Origin: Pyrocephalus nanus
Taxonomy: Eukaryota; Chordata; Aves; Passeriformes; Tyrannidae
Assembly: GCA_038380795.1 (NCBI GenBank)
Contig: CM076260.1
Span: 32,150,634 to 32,214,633 of the forward strand
Direction: 5' to 3'
DNA: 64,000 bases
Part shown: in pieces, positions 13,732-26,410 of the stretch
Layout: each line of letters begins with the position of its first letter
Position numbering within the stretch: position 1 is the stretch's first letter
The notes under the pieces: generated by a model
The model's input: the letters and a program-made list of their open reading frames with translations, nothing else
Databases searched by the model: none
What the model was told of the DNA's origin: nothing
Made by a program: the position numbers and the translations under genes

Positions 13732-15104
13732 GAGTGAGAGTCTTGACTAATAACATGTTCTTTACTAGCATTTAGTTCAATCTGGAGCTTCATTATTGAT
13801 GTTTGGATCATGCTTTTATTGTGAAAGAACTTGAGTGCATTCCTGGAGGTCAATGGCGGTGAGGTAAATGGAACAGACCATTTACAGCAAACTTTGTCAT
13901 AAAGGCTACCATGGAGCTTGAGCACACCAAGTTTATTTTCTGCCTCTACTCAGAATTACTCAGTTGTTGAAAGTTCCTGTTCTTCCTCAGCAGCAGAAAG
14001 CTATTCTAGTTTTACTCCTGCCGGTTACAAACAGGAAATTAGTTTTGGTTCTTTCAAAAGAGTCCTTTTCTATTGGTTTGATAGTTTAACAAGGACTCAC
14101 TTTGTTCCTACGAGATCGACTCTATCGGAAACTCACACCCACCAGTTCTCTGCCATCTTTAGAAATTAGTCTGAGTCATTTTATTTAAAAACTTAGCCAA
14201 TTAATGTAGAACTTCATAGTTCAGATGTGATTCTGGCCCACAGGATTCTTGAAAGAATAAGCAAATGCTGGCAATACAATTTAGATGAGACTTTTTTTGT
14301 AAAAAAGTCATTATCCGTTTATATCTAGAGTTAAGATTTTGACAACACTTAAAAATAGATAATTCACTGGTGAAGTCAAAGGAAGCCTTTTAAACTGAAA
14401 CTATAAATAATGATTTAGTCATACATGCAACAAGTAATAGAGATATTTTCAATGTGGAAGTGTGATCAAGTCAAACAGAGTTTAAAATAAATATTGCGCC
14501 AGTATAGCAAGGAGAACAGAACAACTGAGCATTGCAGTTCTTTTTGCTTGCACTCTGTGTGCATGGTGTCTTTTTTTTTTTTTCCCACTAAAATATCCTT
14601 GGGAAATCTAACTATCATCACAAACTGTTCTTATAAATATACATGGAATTTTTTCTGCTAGGGACTTCATTTTAAGTGGAGATTATTTTGGCATGTTTTT
14701 CAGCAATCTTTCTTTCAGTGTAAGGGAATTTACACAGGGATATATCAGGGGAGTTAGCATGTCACCCCCACATTTGTTTTTGTCATTTCTCTTTTTCTAT
14801 TAAGCACATAAGTGATATCCTAGGAAAAATTGCTCCTTGAGGACCAACTTGAGGTCCTTGAGGACAACTGCAGGAGTGCTAATTTAGAATATAGAATGTG
14901 ATTGACCAGTGTGATCAGTCTGAAAATAGGGGGAAAAAACCATTTCTATATATTTGGATAAAATTCAGACCATCCTGAACTTCAAGTCAAAATTCCCAAA
15001 GAGTTTAGTGGAAATCATGACAGCTACAAAGCACCCAATAGCAAAGATTAAACTGCACTGAATATGCATTTAGTTCTAAGAACGCTAGCCACAAAAAAAA
15101 AAAC

Positions 15105-15135
<31 letters not shown>

Positions 15136-16520
15136 CAAAACAAAAAAACCAAAAACACAAACCCAAAAAAAACAAACCCCAAAAAAAACAAAGATGGAAG
15201 AAGAATCAAAACATGTAAGTAGGGTGTGGCTACAAATGAGCTTCTCAGGAGTTTGTGCCTTGCTGTTTCTTCATGATCAAGGAATTGCTGACACTTTCAC
15301 AAGGAGTACAGTTTCTCCACATCTGATGGTTGCTCCATATGGAAGTGTTGGCTTAAAAGGTGGGCATAAAAGATTCAAAACCCTTTCTGATTTTAGGGAC
15401 GTGAACTCAGCTTGCTGCTATATGATTCTTCCCTCTCTTGCTGGTTTTAAATGTCGAGGAGCACAGGGGGTTTCTCCACACACATGCACAGTACTGGAAG
15501 GAAGTAAAGGAAGTATTCAGTAATGGTCAGAGTTGTTATCACAACTCAGGAAAATGGGGTTGTTAGCACAAATATGTTTTAGCTCTCACACTGTGCACTT
15601 CTTTATTCAGTGGTCACAGTTCTTCCAAAAGGCAGCGTGTGTCCATCACTTCACAGAGTACGTCTGTCCAGTGCACTCAGAGGAATTTAGGTTGCAGAGC
15701 AGAGGAACCTGGGTCCTTGCCTCATTTGATAAGAAAACTGAGTGTTATGAGGAGAATAAGGGTGATGGAAAACAGAGAAAAGACTCAGAAGGTTAAGGAA
15801 GATAAATGTAAGCTTGGGAAATTGGTTTCTGTCCCTGCCTCTGCCACAAAGTTTGTATTTGAGGAAGGGCAGATTACTTAAGCAGAAATCCTCAGAACTG
15901 GCCATTGAAAGTGCATTATCAAGGGATCCTACTTATGATACCTGAAGTTTCTTTTCAGCAATTGCTGAGTAATCACAGCTGCGGGCAAAGTTGCTTGAAT
16001 ATGTACTTTGAATACATAAATTGATATGAAGATTTTTTCTGTATCTTAAAGAAACTGAAGTATTTCAGCTCTACTACTGCAAAGTTAGTAGTAACTAGAA
16101 TCTCACTGCTTGTTCACTAGCTGTAAAAATGAGGAAAACAAAGTTTAATCTTTAACCATCTACTTTTTGTATCAAAATCTGTGCCCACAAGGAGATAGAT
16201 GATATTAGATTCATTGAAATAGCTGACAGATCTAATAAGTAATGCTGATTGAAGAGTTAAAAAGACAGGGTAAGGATATTTAGGAACCTTTTAGAAGTCA
16301 TCTTTCATGAAAGTGTCAAAAAAAATTTTGCTAAAGCAGTCACATAATTTACATTTCTCAGCTTTTGAATAATTTGGTTCAGGCACATCCTACATTCTTT
16401 TCATTTTTAATGTTCTGGGTAACATACTAGCTGGAGGAGAAAAGGTTTTGTTTCTGCCTAGAAACTTTGTCCTAATAATAATACAGACTGCAAAGGCTAC
16501 AAAACACCTTTTACTCTGGT
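13732..16520. other. Unique noncoding DNA
   Basis: No gene was recognised. The region contains a short tandem duplication (TCCTTGAGGAC at 14,834-14,844 and again at 14,855-14,865, period 21) and the A-rich tract listed separately. Open frames at 13,918-14,169, 15,194-15,523 and 15,533-15,796 (plus) are low-information and lack any motif. The first overlaps a stretch with somewhat more CpG than its surroundings. Confidence 0.45.
15091..15192 (+). repeat. (CAAAA)n A-rich microsatellite
   Basis: About 100 bases, almost entirely A and C on this strand. There is a regular CAAAA core at 15,110-15,146, followed by irregular A and C runs. The strand asymmetry is extreme. I recognise no LINE or SINE body just upstream that would explain it as a retroposon tail. 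Confidence 0.92.
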
Positions 16521-16756
16521 TCATGGAATCAGGGCATGAGTGGTGAGAAGTGACCTCTGGACATGGTCTAGTCCAACCACTCTGCTCGCAGCAGGCCCAG
16601 CCAGTGCAGACTGCATAGAGCCCACGAGGTTTCAAGTATCTCTGAGCATGGAGACTCAACAGCCCCTCTGTACTACCTGTTCCAGAGTTTGACTGCCCTC
16701 ATGGGAAAACACATTTTTTACCGTGTTTAAATGTAACTTCCTGTAATTCAGTTTGC
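16521..16756 (-). mobile_element. CR1 LINE 3' fragment
   Basis: Read on the plus strand this is the reverse of a CR1 3' end: CATGGAATCAGGGCATGAG, then GGTCTAGTCCAACCACTCTG, then GTTCCAGAGTTTGACTGCCC and CTTCCTGTAATTCAGTTTGC. These follow the order of the known CR1 3' untranslated and ORF2 C-terminal region on the minus strand. The copy is old, with many substitutions. The 89-codon open frame on the minus strand inside it (16,390-16,659) is not a gene. Confidence 0.85.
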
Positions 16757-18139
16757 GAGGCAGTTCTGGGAAGGGTGTAACACTGACCCAACATCACTCA
16801 TGTTCTGCACTGGGCAGGGTGGCAAGGCAGACAGGGGATGAGGTGAGAGAAATGAAACTTGGATGGATTTTCCCACAGTATGCTGCACAGATCCCATTCA
16901 TTCAACACAGAACAAACATGGAATTCCAACCATCTGAAGGGATATATTGCATTCAATATCTGTATTCCTTTTTTTATTCTGTCTTATTAAAACAGCTATT
17001 TTATTAAGCCATTTGTAGTTAGGTCTTTGTTATTAAGGTCCAGAAAGAGCCCTGAGCCCTCTCTCTCTCTCTCTCTCACTCTCCCTTCCTCTGGTGCATT
17101 ACTGTCCACCTCTAACCCCCACCCACATGCTCTCAGCTGGCTTATCCATCACTCCTGATATTCACTGATTCCCACTTCTCTCTCATATAGTTCTCACCAT
17201 CCTGCATAACTGACAGCAGAATAAAATCATATTAATCTGGCAAGGGCCACACCATCAACACGCTTGTCAGAAGGTTAGGGTTTTATGCTAAATTGTGTTT
17301 TAAAGAATAATTTACTTCTCAGTAGCAGTTCCAGTTAATGGCTTGCTCTCGCAAGACATGAAAGAGGCTTTCAAATGGAGCTAAGAAAACTTGTGACTGA
17401 GGCTCACCAGTCTCGATGCCAAACATCAAAATTAGATACATGTGAAAAGGCAAGGCATAGAAACTCTCGAGGCCAACAGCAACTCCGCAGTTAGAGCATC
17501 ATACAGCAGGTCTGCGTGGGGAAAGCCCATTGTTACAGAATATAGCATATAGAGCACAGGAAGGGGGTAAGAGCTCTAACGTGTATTGTAAGAGACCCTG
17601 CATTTCATTATCCTCCAGCACATTTCATCTAGGCTAATTTACTCAAACAAACAGAAAGTAAGATAATTAATTTTTTTACTTGGTAATTCCCACTCTATTT
17701 TCCCAGCTCTCTTAGGAAAATCATAAGGAGCTTGAAATCAATCTGGCAAACTTTCTTTTCCAGGTCTCTGCCATCTAATGTGGAAAGCAGGGGCTGCTTT
17801 GTGCAACTTAAATGATCACTTGCACAACTCAAAATGCAAATGATATTTTGAAGCTGCTAGTGAGTGCCCATGGTATAGTGCTTGCTTGTATAGACAATCC
17901 ATTGCAAAATTTGCCTTGAGTTTATCCATCCAGCCTGGTAAGAAAACCCATTCAATCAGACATAAATAAAGGACCATGTTAGCAGATATTTTCTATCAGA
18001 ATAAAATTACACTTGTAGTTGGATGCCCTGAGGATGGGTTTCAACATTAGAACAGTTAGATTTTATCCTCTATTTACAAATTTTGCACAAGTGCCAGCAA
18101 AACTTGCTGCAAAATTTAGATTAAGCAGAAAAAGTCACA
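16757..18139. other. Unique DNA, possible conserved noncoding block
   Basis: No gene was recognised. A CT tract lies at 17,059-17,084. The stretch 17,290-17,540 contains several intact CpG sites (CTCGCAAG, CTCGATG, CTCGAGG, CTCCGCAG, CTGCGTGG), more than the DNA around it. This can mark constrained or less methylated sequence, but that is only a guess. Confidence 0.35.
17059..17084 (+). repeat. (CT)n microsatellite
   Basis: About nine CT units followed by an interrupted CACTCTCCC. It is a simple repeat. Confidence 0.9.
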
Positions 18140-18314
18140 TAGGATCATAGGAAAAAAAAAGACTGGAAGAGACCCTCAAAATATCTGTAGTTCCATCTCC
18201 CCTCCAAGCAGCAGCAGGTCTGAGATCAGAAGCTGCTCAGTGATTTATCTAGTCAGCTGTTGAAAACCTCTTAGGATGGACATTGTACAACCATTCTGGA
18301 TTATTTGTTCCAGT
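18140..18314 (-). mobile_element. CR1 LINE, 3' part of an interrupted copy
   Basis: Plus-strand wording AGGATCATAGG, GACTGGAAGAGACC, CCATCTCCCCTCCAAGCAGC and CAACCATTCTGGATTATTTG is the reverse complement of a CR1 3' untranslated region. The match stops after TTGTTCCAGT at 18,314 and resumes at 18,682 with CCAGTGATCAGTCACTTTC, which is the next expected part of the same element. The two pieces therefore were one CR1 copy split by a later insertion. Confidence 0.85.
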
Positions 18315-18681
18315 ATAAGATTATACAGGTGAAAAATAAAATGTGTTGTTGAATGGCAAATAGGGAAATACTATATGGCTAATTTTGTATTCTTATCAGA
18401 CCAGGATGCTATAGCTACATGCTGTGCCTTTCAGAAGTAGGTATATATACTGTTATTATTGAAGCTGATGTCAGGCACTCCAAATAAGATCAACAGACAG
18501 ACCTACCCAAAAATCTGACTTAACTTACAAGAAGCTTCACTTCCTAGAAAACTTATAAAAGGCTAAAACCTGTCATGGTTTAGCTAGTTCTTGGAAGCTT
18601 GGCAGGAATTTTTTCCCTTCCCCCTGCCCCTGTGTGTAATTCCAATCACTGCCTCCCATACTGTTCTATGCAGGGGTTTTG
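18315..18681. mobile_element. Insert of about 367 bp nested in CR1, CCAGT direct repeats
   Basis: This segment has no CR1 similarity that I can see. It lies exactly where the flanking CR1 is interrupted. CCAGT at 18,310-18,314 and CCAGT at 18,682-18,686 look like a 5-bp target-site duplication, the size made by many LTR elements. The ends are not a clean TG...CA. Inside, from 18,573, TGTCATGGTTTAGC resembles the reversed end of an avian LTR (CTAAACCATGACA), so at least the last 110 bases may be a minus-strand LTR fragment. The A-rich first part is unidentified. The family is not known to me. Confidence 0.5.
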
Positions 18682-19012
18682 CCAGTGATCAGTCACTTTC
18701 ACAGTAAAATAATGATGTTCAGACAGAACCTTCTGTGTTTTAGTTTGATCCCATCGTCTCTGATTCTGTCACAGAATATCACTAAGAGTCTTCTCTGCCT
18801 TCAAAACACCCTCCCTTCAGATATCCATATACATTGATAAAACTCCCCCAAACCTACTCTTCTCCAGGTTGAACAGTCTCAGGTCTTCAGGCCCTCTCCT
18901 GGACTCTCTTCAGTATGTCTATATCTTTTTTTGTACTGGCGATCCCAGAACTGGACACAGCACACCAGATGTGTCTCACCAGTGCTGAGTAGGAGGTAAA
19001 GATCAACTCCCT
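18682..19012 (-). mobile_element. CR1 LINE, 5' part of the interrupted copy
   Basis: Plus-strand wording TGTTCAGACAGAACCTTCTG, CTTCTCCAGGTTGAACAGTC, GATCCCAGAACTGGACACAG and CTCACCAGTGCTGAGTAGG is the reverse complement of the end of CR1 ORF2 and its 3' untranslated region. It continues the fragment at 18,140-18,314 in the same orientation. Substitutions and small indels show an old insertion. It stops near ATCAACTCCCT, where the element appears to flip orientation. Confidence 0.88.
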
Positions 19013-19026
19013 TTAACCACTTGTTT

Positions 19027-19062
19027 GGACCACATTAGGAGGAGTGTTGCCAGCAGGTCAAG
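19027..19062 (+). mobile_element. Inverted CR1 piece at the 5' end of the copy
   Basis: GGACCACATTAGGAGGAG followed by TGTTGCCAGCAGGTCAAG reads as sense-strand CR1. It corresponds to the part that should come next, on the opposite strand, after 19,012. The corresponding sense sequence in the CR1 at 60,668-60,700 (GCATTGCCAGCCAGTTGAGG) allows a within-window comparison. A short inverted segment at the 5' end is a known result of twin priming during LINE insertion. Only about 36 bases support it. Confidence 0.5.
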
Positions 19063-22000
19063 TTCTTCAGTAGACAATCCTTGCTGTACTGTTTTACAAA
19101 TTTGAGTGACATTTCATGAGAAGGTTAAGATGATGACATGAAAGCAAATGTTTCTAGTATTTTTTATTACTGAATAAGTTATCCGGATAATTTGCAGAGG
19201 AAAATTTTCAGGGAAAACATGAATCCCATAATAATCTGCCCGGCACAGGATTTGCTTAAGTGATATTTAGTGCAGTTTGATTCAAAGAGCACATTTCAGA
19301 ACAACTGGTTTCTTGTTGGTTGAATACTTTTAAGATATCTCTTCAAGTGCAAATGAAATCTGAAAAAGATTAGTGTGACTAATGTTCCTTGAACTACTTC
19401 AGAGACAGATGTTTTAGATCGCAATTCTGCAAATGTTTTTTATTAAGTTTAACTTGAAACTTCTGAGGACTGACCATTTCAGTGGTTTTTCTGTACCAGA
19501 GCTTTCAGCTGGGCATAACTTGACCCGTGATAAAGCAATCTCTGATCTATGTTTCAGTTCCTCCATTTTTAAAGTTGCAAATAGGGGTAGAATCCAGCTC
19601 CCTGTTCTGCTGATACTGCACTTGCCTCTTATTTTTTTTTTTTTTTTGTAGAAAAGCTGTAATAATTAATTTTAAACTAATTTTCTGTATCTATGTAATG
19701 GTTCCAAAACTTTGTTCCTTCTGGTTTCAATAAATTTGAGTCTTAGACTCCCCATGATATAACCAGCATGAAAAATGAAGAAGAAAAAGAAGTCTCAGCC
19801 ACAGGATGAGTTAACCTCCATGCACCTTGATTTTCCTAGACTTTGGACCTATGTCAGATTCTTAGACTAATACTGAAAAACTAAAAAATAGGGAAAACTA
19901 ATTGCATGAGCTGTGAAACTAAATGATAGTCATGTGTTTTTATTCCGGTTACTGATGCTAATTAAATTGTCTCAGAGATTGTGGATTTTAATTGAGAGGA
20001 CATGGTTTGATTAGGACACTGTGAGAGATAGGAATATGATATTTTGCTGCAAAAAGCCTTAACATTGCTTTGGTTTTGGGCCAAGGCCCTGATGCTGAAG
20101 CAGGACTAGAAAGTGGTATTTCACTGTGTATGAAGATATTTGCAACAAGGTACTTGTAAAGAAAAATGTTTTGGAGAAATGCTACTTAGAATTACAGGGT
20201 CCTCCTTGTTTCCTTTTCCTTAACAAAACAACACTTCTTCAAATAAATTTCTTTATGAAATCATTTTAACAACAAATGCAGGCCATATTTCTGAGTGTAG
20301 AATTGGCGATCCAATTCAAACAAAGCAAACTTGTTCAGCTTCCTCTTGGTGCTCCTGCAGTGCAGTGATTTGCAGGCTCTAGCTTTCCTTAGAGTCTCCT
20401 TGGTAGTGATTGCCAAAGTACTGTCAGTTTAAGAATGTGCAGAGATTTATACACTAGTTCTGAGGCCCCCTGGGATTCTGCTAATTGTACTCATTCCTTG
20501 CCTACACAGTAGAATGGATTTATAATCATTGTAACTTGAGAAAACACTAATTTATTAGTGCTGAACATAGGTTGTTTCACATTAAGATAAAGTAACTAAA
20601 ACTGAAGTCAGTGTGAGACTTTCTTCTAAAGGCCCAGTGATCTGAGAGCCTCTGGGTATATTTGCGTATTACAGACACCTCAAATTATCTTTAAAGGCTG
20701 GAGATTCTTCCGTGATTTGTTCAGTAACCTATTCCATTTTTGTGGAACTCCACTGATATAATTTTCTCTCCATTATATAGATGAATTGACTTAAAAGAAA
20801 GGAGTATGATTTTTGTAATTCATTTATCTATGGGAATTTTCCATTTGCGTGTATGCATTATAAAACCTTTTTTTCAAACTTGAATCTGACTCCACTGATC
20901 AGATAATTGTTGGTTGAAAACAGGGAGCTGTTTTCTTTGTATGCAAACTCTAAATGCAGCATTCTCCCCCACACAGGGGTGACTGACAGGATATATAAAA
21001 ATGTTCTGTTGTATTCCTACAGATAATTTTGTTTTTTAAACCAAACTAGAACAATATCTCTCCTTCTCTCCTGAATTTCCTGTGTTAACAAACAGAAGAC
21101 ACACAAGCTCAGCTTGTAGCAGTTCTTTAGCCCACATGAGCAATTACTACGGGCAAAATACACTACTTGTATTTTTTCAATTAATTCTTTATGCACATTG
21201 TGACACAGAACTTCCTTCATTTTATAGGCAGGTTGAAATTTACAGAATTCAGAATCCAGATACCAAAGTAATGTACAGGTGCACTTGCATCCATCTATCA
21301 TCAGTTAGGTGACATTTTAGAGTTACTGCAGTTTTCAAATGACCTTTGAGGTGGTAGAAATGTCTGTGCAGCCACCACTGTGCTGTCAACTCTGCTTCAG
21401 CCCAAAAATTCCATTGCCTTAAAACCATATCCCAGAAGACACTATTACTTTCAGGAAATAAATTAATTGGAATTTCTGTTAATTTTCTCCCCCATTTTCT
21501 TGCAGTTCCCTGTTGAAAGCAGCCAGCTGAATGGAACTCTTGAAGGAGAATAGTTTGATGCAGAATTAAGCTTCTGCTCTGATGAAATAACATAGCACTG
21601 AAATTCAATTTTGAAATATAAAATCTAGATAGCATTTTCAAAGTTTAGTGGTTTGAGTCATCCACAATACATTTCCACAGTCCATTGTGAAAGCACATTC
21701 CATGTGCTTTTCAGAAAGCAGATGATAAATTTTAGGAATCTGGTCTCATGCGAGCAAGTTCTCTAGAGCAGATCTTGTGCTTGTTGAAACCAGTCGTTTT
21801 ATGTGCTATGGGAAAAAAAATAAGAAACACTGTCCCTAAATCATCAGCCCCACAAGATGACCTTTGCATAGAAAGTATATGGAAAAGTTTATCATATAAT
21901 TTGATGATAAGGGAAATAATGGAATTTGCCTACCAAGGAAAAGCATCTACTGAATGGTGAGTGCATGTCTTCCTTTGTTTCTTCCTCTTCATCTCATTTT

Positions 22001-25000
22001 TATAGTTTAATGATAGAAAAACACCTTTTTGGGGGAATTTCAATAACAGCTAGAGAAACTGAATGCTTGTATCAAGCCAGTTTCACTAAATGTCAGTAAT
22101 CTCTTGATAAAGAGAGATGTAGGAAAGACGGGTATATGGTATGTAGGAAGGCTGGGTCCAAATAAAACTTTGCCAACAATAAGGTTAAGAGTCTTATTGC
22201 CATAGTTCTCCACTGGTTAGAGGCTCTTCTTGAGTTGTGAGTTATATCTATTTTTTATTTCTACAGTGACCTGACTTTTACAATCATCACCTTTGAGTTT
22301 GCCATCCTAATCCTGTTATCTTTTTCCTAGTTCACAGAGACCAGAAATATTTTTTTTATTTTTGTAACTAACAGAAGGATAGAAAAAAGGCTGTGTTGGA
22401 TTAAAATTAACTAATAAATCCTAAACATACTATTTTCAAACTCTTTTCATTCTTTTGCCATTGATCTGAAAAAAATCCCTTATCTATATAGTTCTGGTTA
22501 CGCAGCTGGGACGTGGTTATCAGGGGTGTATGACACTATCAGCATGCCTGTTAGTGTTTCCTTGAACAAAGATTTAGGAACTCTGGTTACTATGAATTTC
22601 CACTGGAAGACTTGTATGAATGAGGAGTTAAGAATTTCAGAAGTTTTTGAAGTATTATTAATTTGATAGATCTGCTCATTCTTGCTCTCAGTGAGCAGAG
22701 TTAAGACACTGACTTATTATGTGATTTTTGCAATTATTTTCCTTATAGCTGTAATTAAATTGGAAGTTTGGATCTTATTTCTCCTTTAATCACTGGCTGC
22801 ATTGTTGCACTTACAGGGAAAGTAGGGAACTAGAAAATTTGTGGTGAGAAAAATTATGCTGTAGTACAGTTATTAAATTATGCATCTGTTTTAGTTAAAA
22901 TTAAAATAATTATGGCTGGTTTATTATGTGTTGTTCCCTTAATTGCTTTTTGAAACAAACCTGGAACAAACTGGCTTTTAAAGGCCAAATGTTTCTTTCT
23001 CATGACATCATGGAAAAAGAAGGAAAGGAAAATCCTTCAGCATAGTCTTTCACTGGAAGAATTTTTTGGCTTTTTTGTTTATTACTTTCTGTCTCTTTTT
23101 CTCTCTTTCTCTCATGCTATGGAAATTAAATTTTGGTGACACTTCATACTCAAACTTTCCTTACCCACGTATAAGGTAAGGAGGGTGGAGGAGAGAGGCA
23201 GGATACAAGGGTAGATATCTTGAATCAATCAGGAAGAGGGAAACCCAGGAAATGGTTCATCCTATCCAAACTGGTGTCTATATTCTGATGGTTTGGATGC
23301 CTTCTCTGAGTACCTGCTATTCACCACTTTCTGTACCCCAGCTATCTAAACTTCTCTGAAACAATCTGTTTGAGTGTTCTTCACCCCTGTGGCTTCCAGC
23401 AGGGAGGGGAAAGATGAGAGGCAGAGGTTGGGCCAGTGCTTTTCACTCTTGTGCTTTCCCAGTATTTCTTTTCTATGGGACAGTGTCCAGATGATCCAGG
23501 AGTTCCAGTTTTGTGTCTCTTTGGGGACAGGAGCAGAAGTGCACATCATTATCTGCATGCCCTTTTGTGTGCCTTGTTTCTGGCTTCTCACTTTTCTGTA
23601 CTGCAGTGGCTCCACAGCCACATTCCTACTGTTAATCCCCAGGTTTGAGATCCTGAGCGTCTCATGATGTGGCTGAGAGACATGAGCAAACAAGCACATG
23701 ACAGGACAGACAGTTTGCCCTGTCCTGAGAGTCTCTGTGACTTTTGGAGTAGTTAAAACCACAGTAAAACCACAGTAATCCCTTTGTATAGCTGATATGA
23801 GGGTAAATCATACCAGGAAAGAGGAGTATTTTTAGAATTTGAGTTTTTGCCTGAGCTGTTCCTTAAACTGCTCATGAAATCTAAAGAAATATAAATTTTT
23901 GATTAAGCTATTTTTTTTTTTAATGATCCATGTGTAGCTATGGTGGCATACAGGTTGGCATGATAAGTGCTCTCATCTAACTGTCTAGAAATTGGCAAAA
24001 CTGACCGCTCTAATTTTTAATTGCCTGAAAGCATTCATAATTGCTGTTTCATTACCTGAAGAAAAATACCAAAATCACTCCTAGGGTGGAATTTCTATTT
24101 GGCCAAAGAACTTAAAAGGTGGTGTTCAACAATAATTGAGTCTTCTGTAAATTCTGAAGAAGGTAGATTATTCTCTACTGGAAATGCTGATGCCCAATAA
24201 TTTTTAAATTCCAGATTTATTTTTTTTTTTGTAACAAAACCAAATTTTGAGAGATGAAATTATTCTATGGTAAAGCCGGAATGTGGACAGTAACTGGAGT
24301 GTAAGCATGTATTTCTGAACAAAATTTTAGAAATGATGAAGATTTTTTTTCAAAATTTAGTGGGTAGAAATGGGTAGAGCTGTGAAAATAAACTTTCTTT
24401 AATTGATATGTTTACAGATTTTTAGACCTGCAGTAGGTCAGTTACACTGGAATTCCCTTTTATATATACTGAATTCTAGGTATACTGACTAATGTGTATT
24501 GACTGACTGTAATATGGCTTAAAATGGTTTAAGTTCTTACATCAATGTAACTGTAAAACCCTGTGGCAACAGAATTCTGATTTTTACCATTCACTTCATT
24601 CAAATTATTTAATTTGCCAGCAAGGTCAAGTTTTGATGTGTACTGGACATCCATGAATCCCTGGAGACTTGTATACCTTGAAATCCTGACCTATTTGCAA
24701 AGCCTTTACAGGGTTTTAAACAGCTGTTTATAAGAGGACTTATTATGTTTTAATTATCTGAAAACATTTAAGCATTTGATATCATAAATACATTTTCTTG
24801 AAAGAAATTTTGCCAAGTAATTATAGGAAAAAACTTGCATGAATATGGTTTCTAGACTTTTTTTTTTTTCAGAGCAAATCACCAAAATCAACAGTATCAA
24901 GATGGAAGATTGTAACAAGAACACTAGTTCTTCTTGACTGCATGCATGTAAAAGTTTTATTTTGTTTAGCTATTTTATGCAAAGCAGGTAACCTGATGCC

Positions 25001-26347
25001 AAAATCTTAGGATTTCACCTTTAGTTTTCAGCTTTGATGATGTTGTGTGGGGTTGCATTTGAACACACTACGTCCTGCAAATGGCTTTAATGTTTTTACA
25101 AGGTCAAAGTAAGCCAGTGAGGTATATAGTCATATTTGTAATAATATTATCATAGATAATACAAGGCACACATGAAAAAAAGGGTCAAATAATCTAATAT
25201 ACTCCTGCAACACTTGAAAATGTCCTCTCTAAACCGTTCAACTCTAGGTCTTTCATTATGTCTTTATTTTGGGAATGTTCATTGTAATGTGTCGTATTGA
25301 AAAATACCTTCAGAATTCTTTCCTCTCTGTTTTGAATAGTTACGAAAATGATCTGAATTTAGATTGAACAGTGGTGTGTTTACTTTAACTTATAAGCTCA
25401 TACCCATGTAAATGGATTTTGTCACAGCCTCTAGTTGTCACTTGCATATATAGCAGCAAGTCACTGCTGAAGCAGGGTGGGAGTATGATACTATTCTCAT
25501 CCTTGAATCACAGGCAAAGGAAGGAATGTTCCAGGTACACAGTGAGATCTGAAATGTACATTTCTGCTGAACAGAACTTTTTGGTACAGGTTTCTTTCTG
25601 GAATACAACTAAAACTATTTAATCTATGACTAAGGAAAGTCCAGATTTCTTACAGCTGTTCCCACTGTGTTCAAAGCATATCCTTTGTGCTTTCTGAATA
25701 TAAAAGATTAAACACAAAAAAAAATAAGCTTTGACAGGAATGTGTATTACTGAAGTTGTTTGTTTGTGAGTCTTTCTGTGTCTGCCCACACAAACACTGG
25801 AAGCTGTACATCAACACTTACCACCTGTATTCATTTTCTGCTTCAATGGTGACTAATCAATTGTAATTTGACTTGAATATATCACATTGTTCATGCATGT
25901 TTTCTTTTCATGTTGTTCAATTTTGGTATACATCTGTCACATTCATATCTACCTAAATTTTTTTGTCTGAAAAAAATCTAAGCTGCTTTTTAGAAGATTT
26001 AGGCCATTAATATAATAAAATTCAGTGTAAGACCTTATGTGAGGACAGGTGAAATATAAATAAAACTTATTTCTCTCATTCATGCTCTCTTGCATGTTCC
26101 ACTCCCTCTCTCATGCCATATGCTCACAAGCACTGATATGTGTGTCCAAGCAGTTTATCCAGACACAGAAGGAGAAGGAATGGTAGCTAGTCTGTCCTCG
26201 CTGTCCCTCTCAATTGGTAACAGGAAACTATTGGGTTTTTTTTTGGTAAAGTCTTTCATGCTTTTTAGGAGCCAACAGTAACAACTATCAAAGGGTTGTG
26301 GTCAGCAACATGAAGTCCAACTGGAGGTCAGTCTTGAGCAGTGTATC
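19063..26347. other. Unique noncoding DNA
   Basis: No gene or repeat family was recognised in this 7.3 kb. It is AT-rich with T runs at 19,630-19,650 and 24,860-24,870. The two longest open frames (21,249-21,641 minus, 130 codons; 23,346-23,762 minus, 138 codons) begin at arbitrary ATGs, have no motif, and overlap open frames on the opposite strand. Confidence 0.5.
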
Positions 26348-26410
26348 ATAAAATCACAGAATCACAGAATATGCTGAGTTGGAAGGGACCCACAAGGATA
26401 ATTAAGTACT
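26348..26410 (-). mobile_element. CR1 LINE 3' tip
   Basis: ATAAAATCACAGAATCACAG then TGAGTTGGAAGGGACCCACA is the reverse complement of the CR1 terminus, with two copies of the octamer (AATCACAG). Only about 60 bases remain, a highly truncated insertion. Confidence 0.92.

Noticed and set aside
21249..21641. 130-codon open frame on the minus strand
   Set aside because: No recognisable domain or splice context, and its composition is ordinary for translated noncoding DNA.
23346..23762. 138-codon open frame on the minus strand
   Set aside because: It is the longest frame in the window but has no motif or domain, overlaps plus-strand open frames of similar size, and lies in locally less AT-rich DNA where long chance frames are expected.
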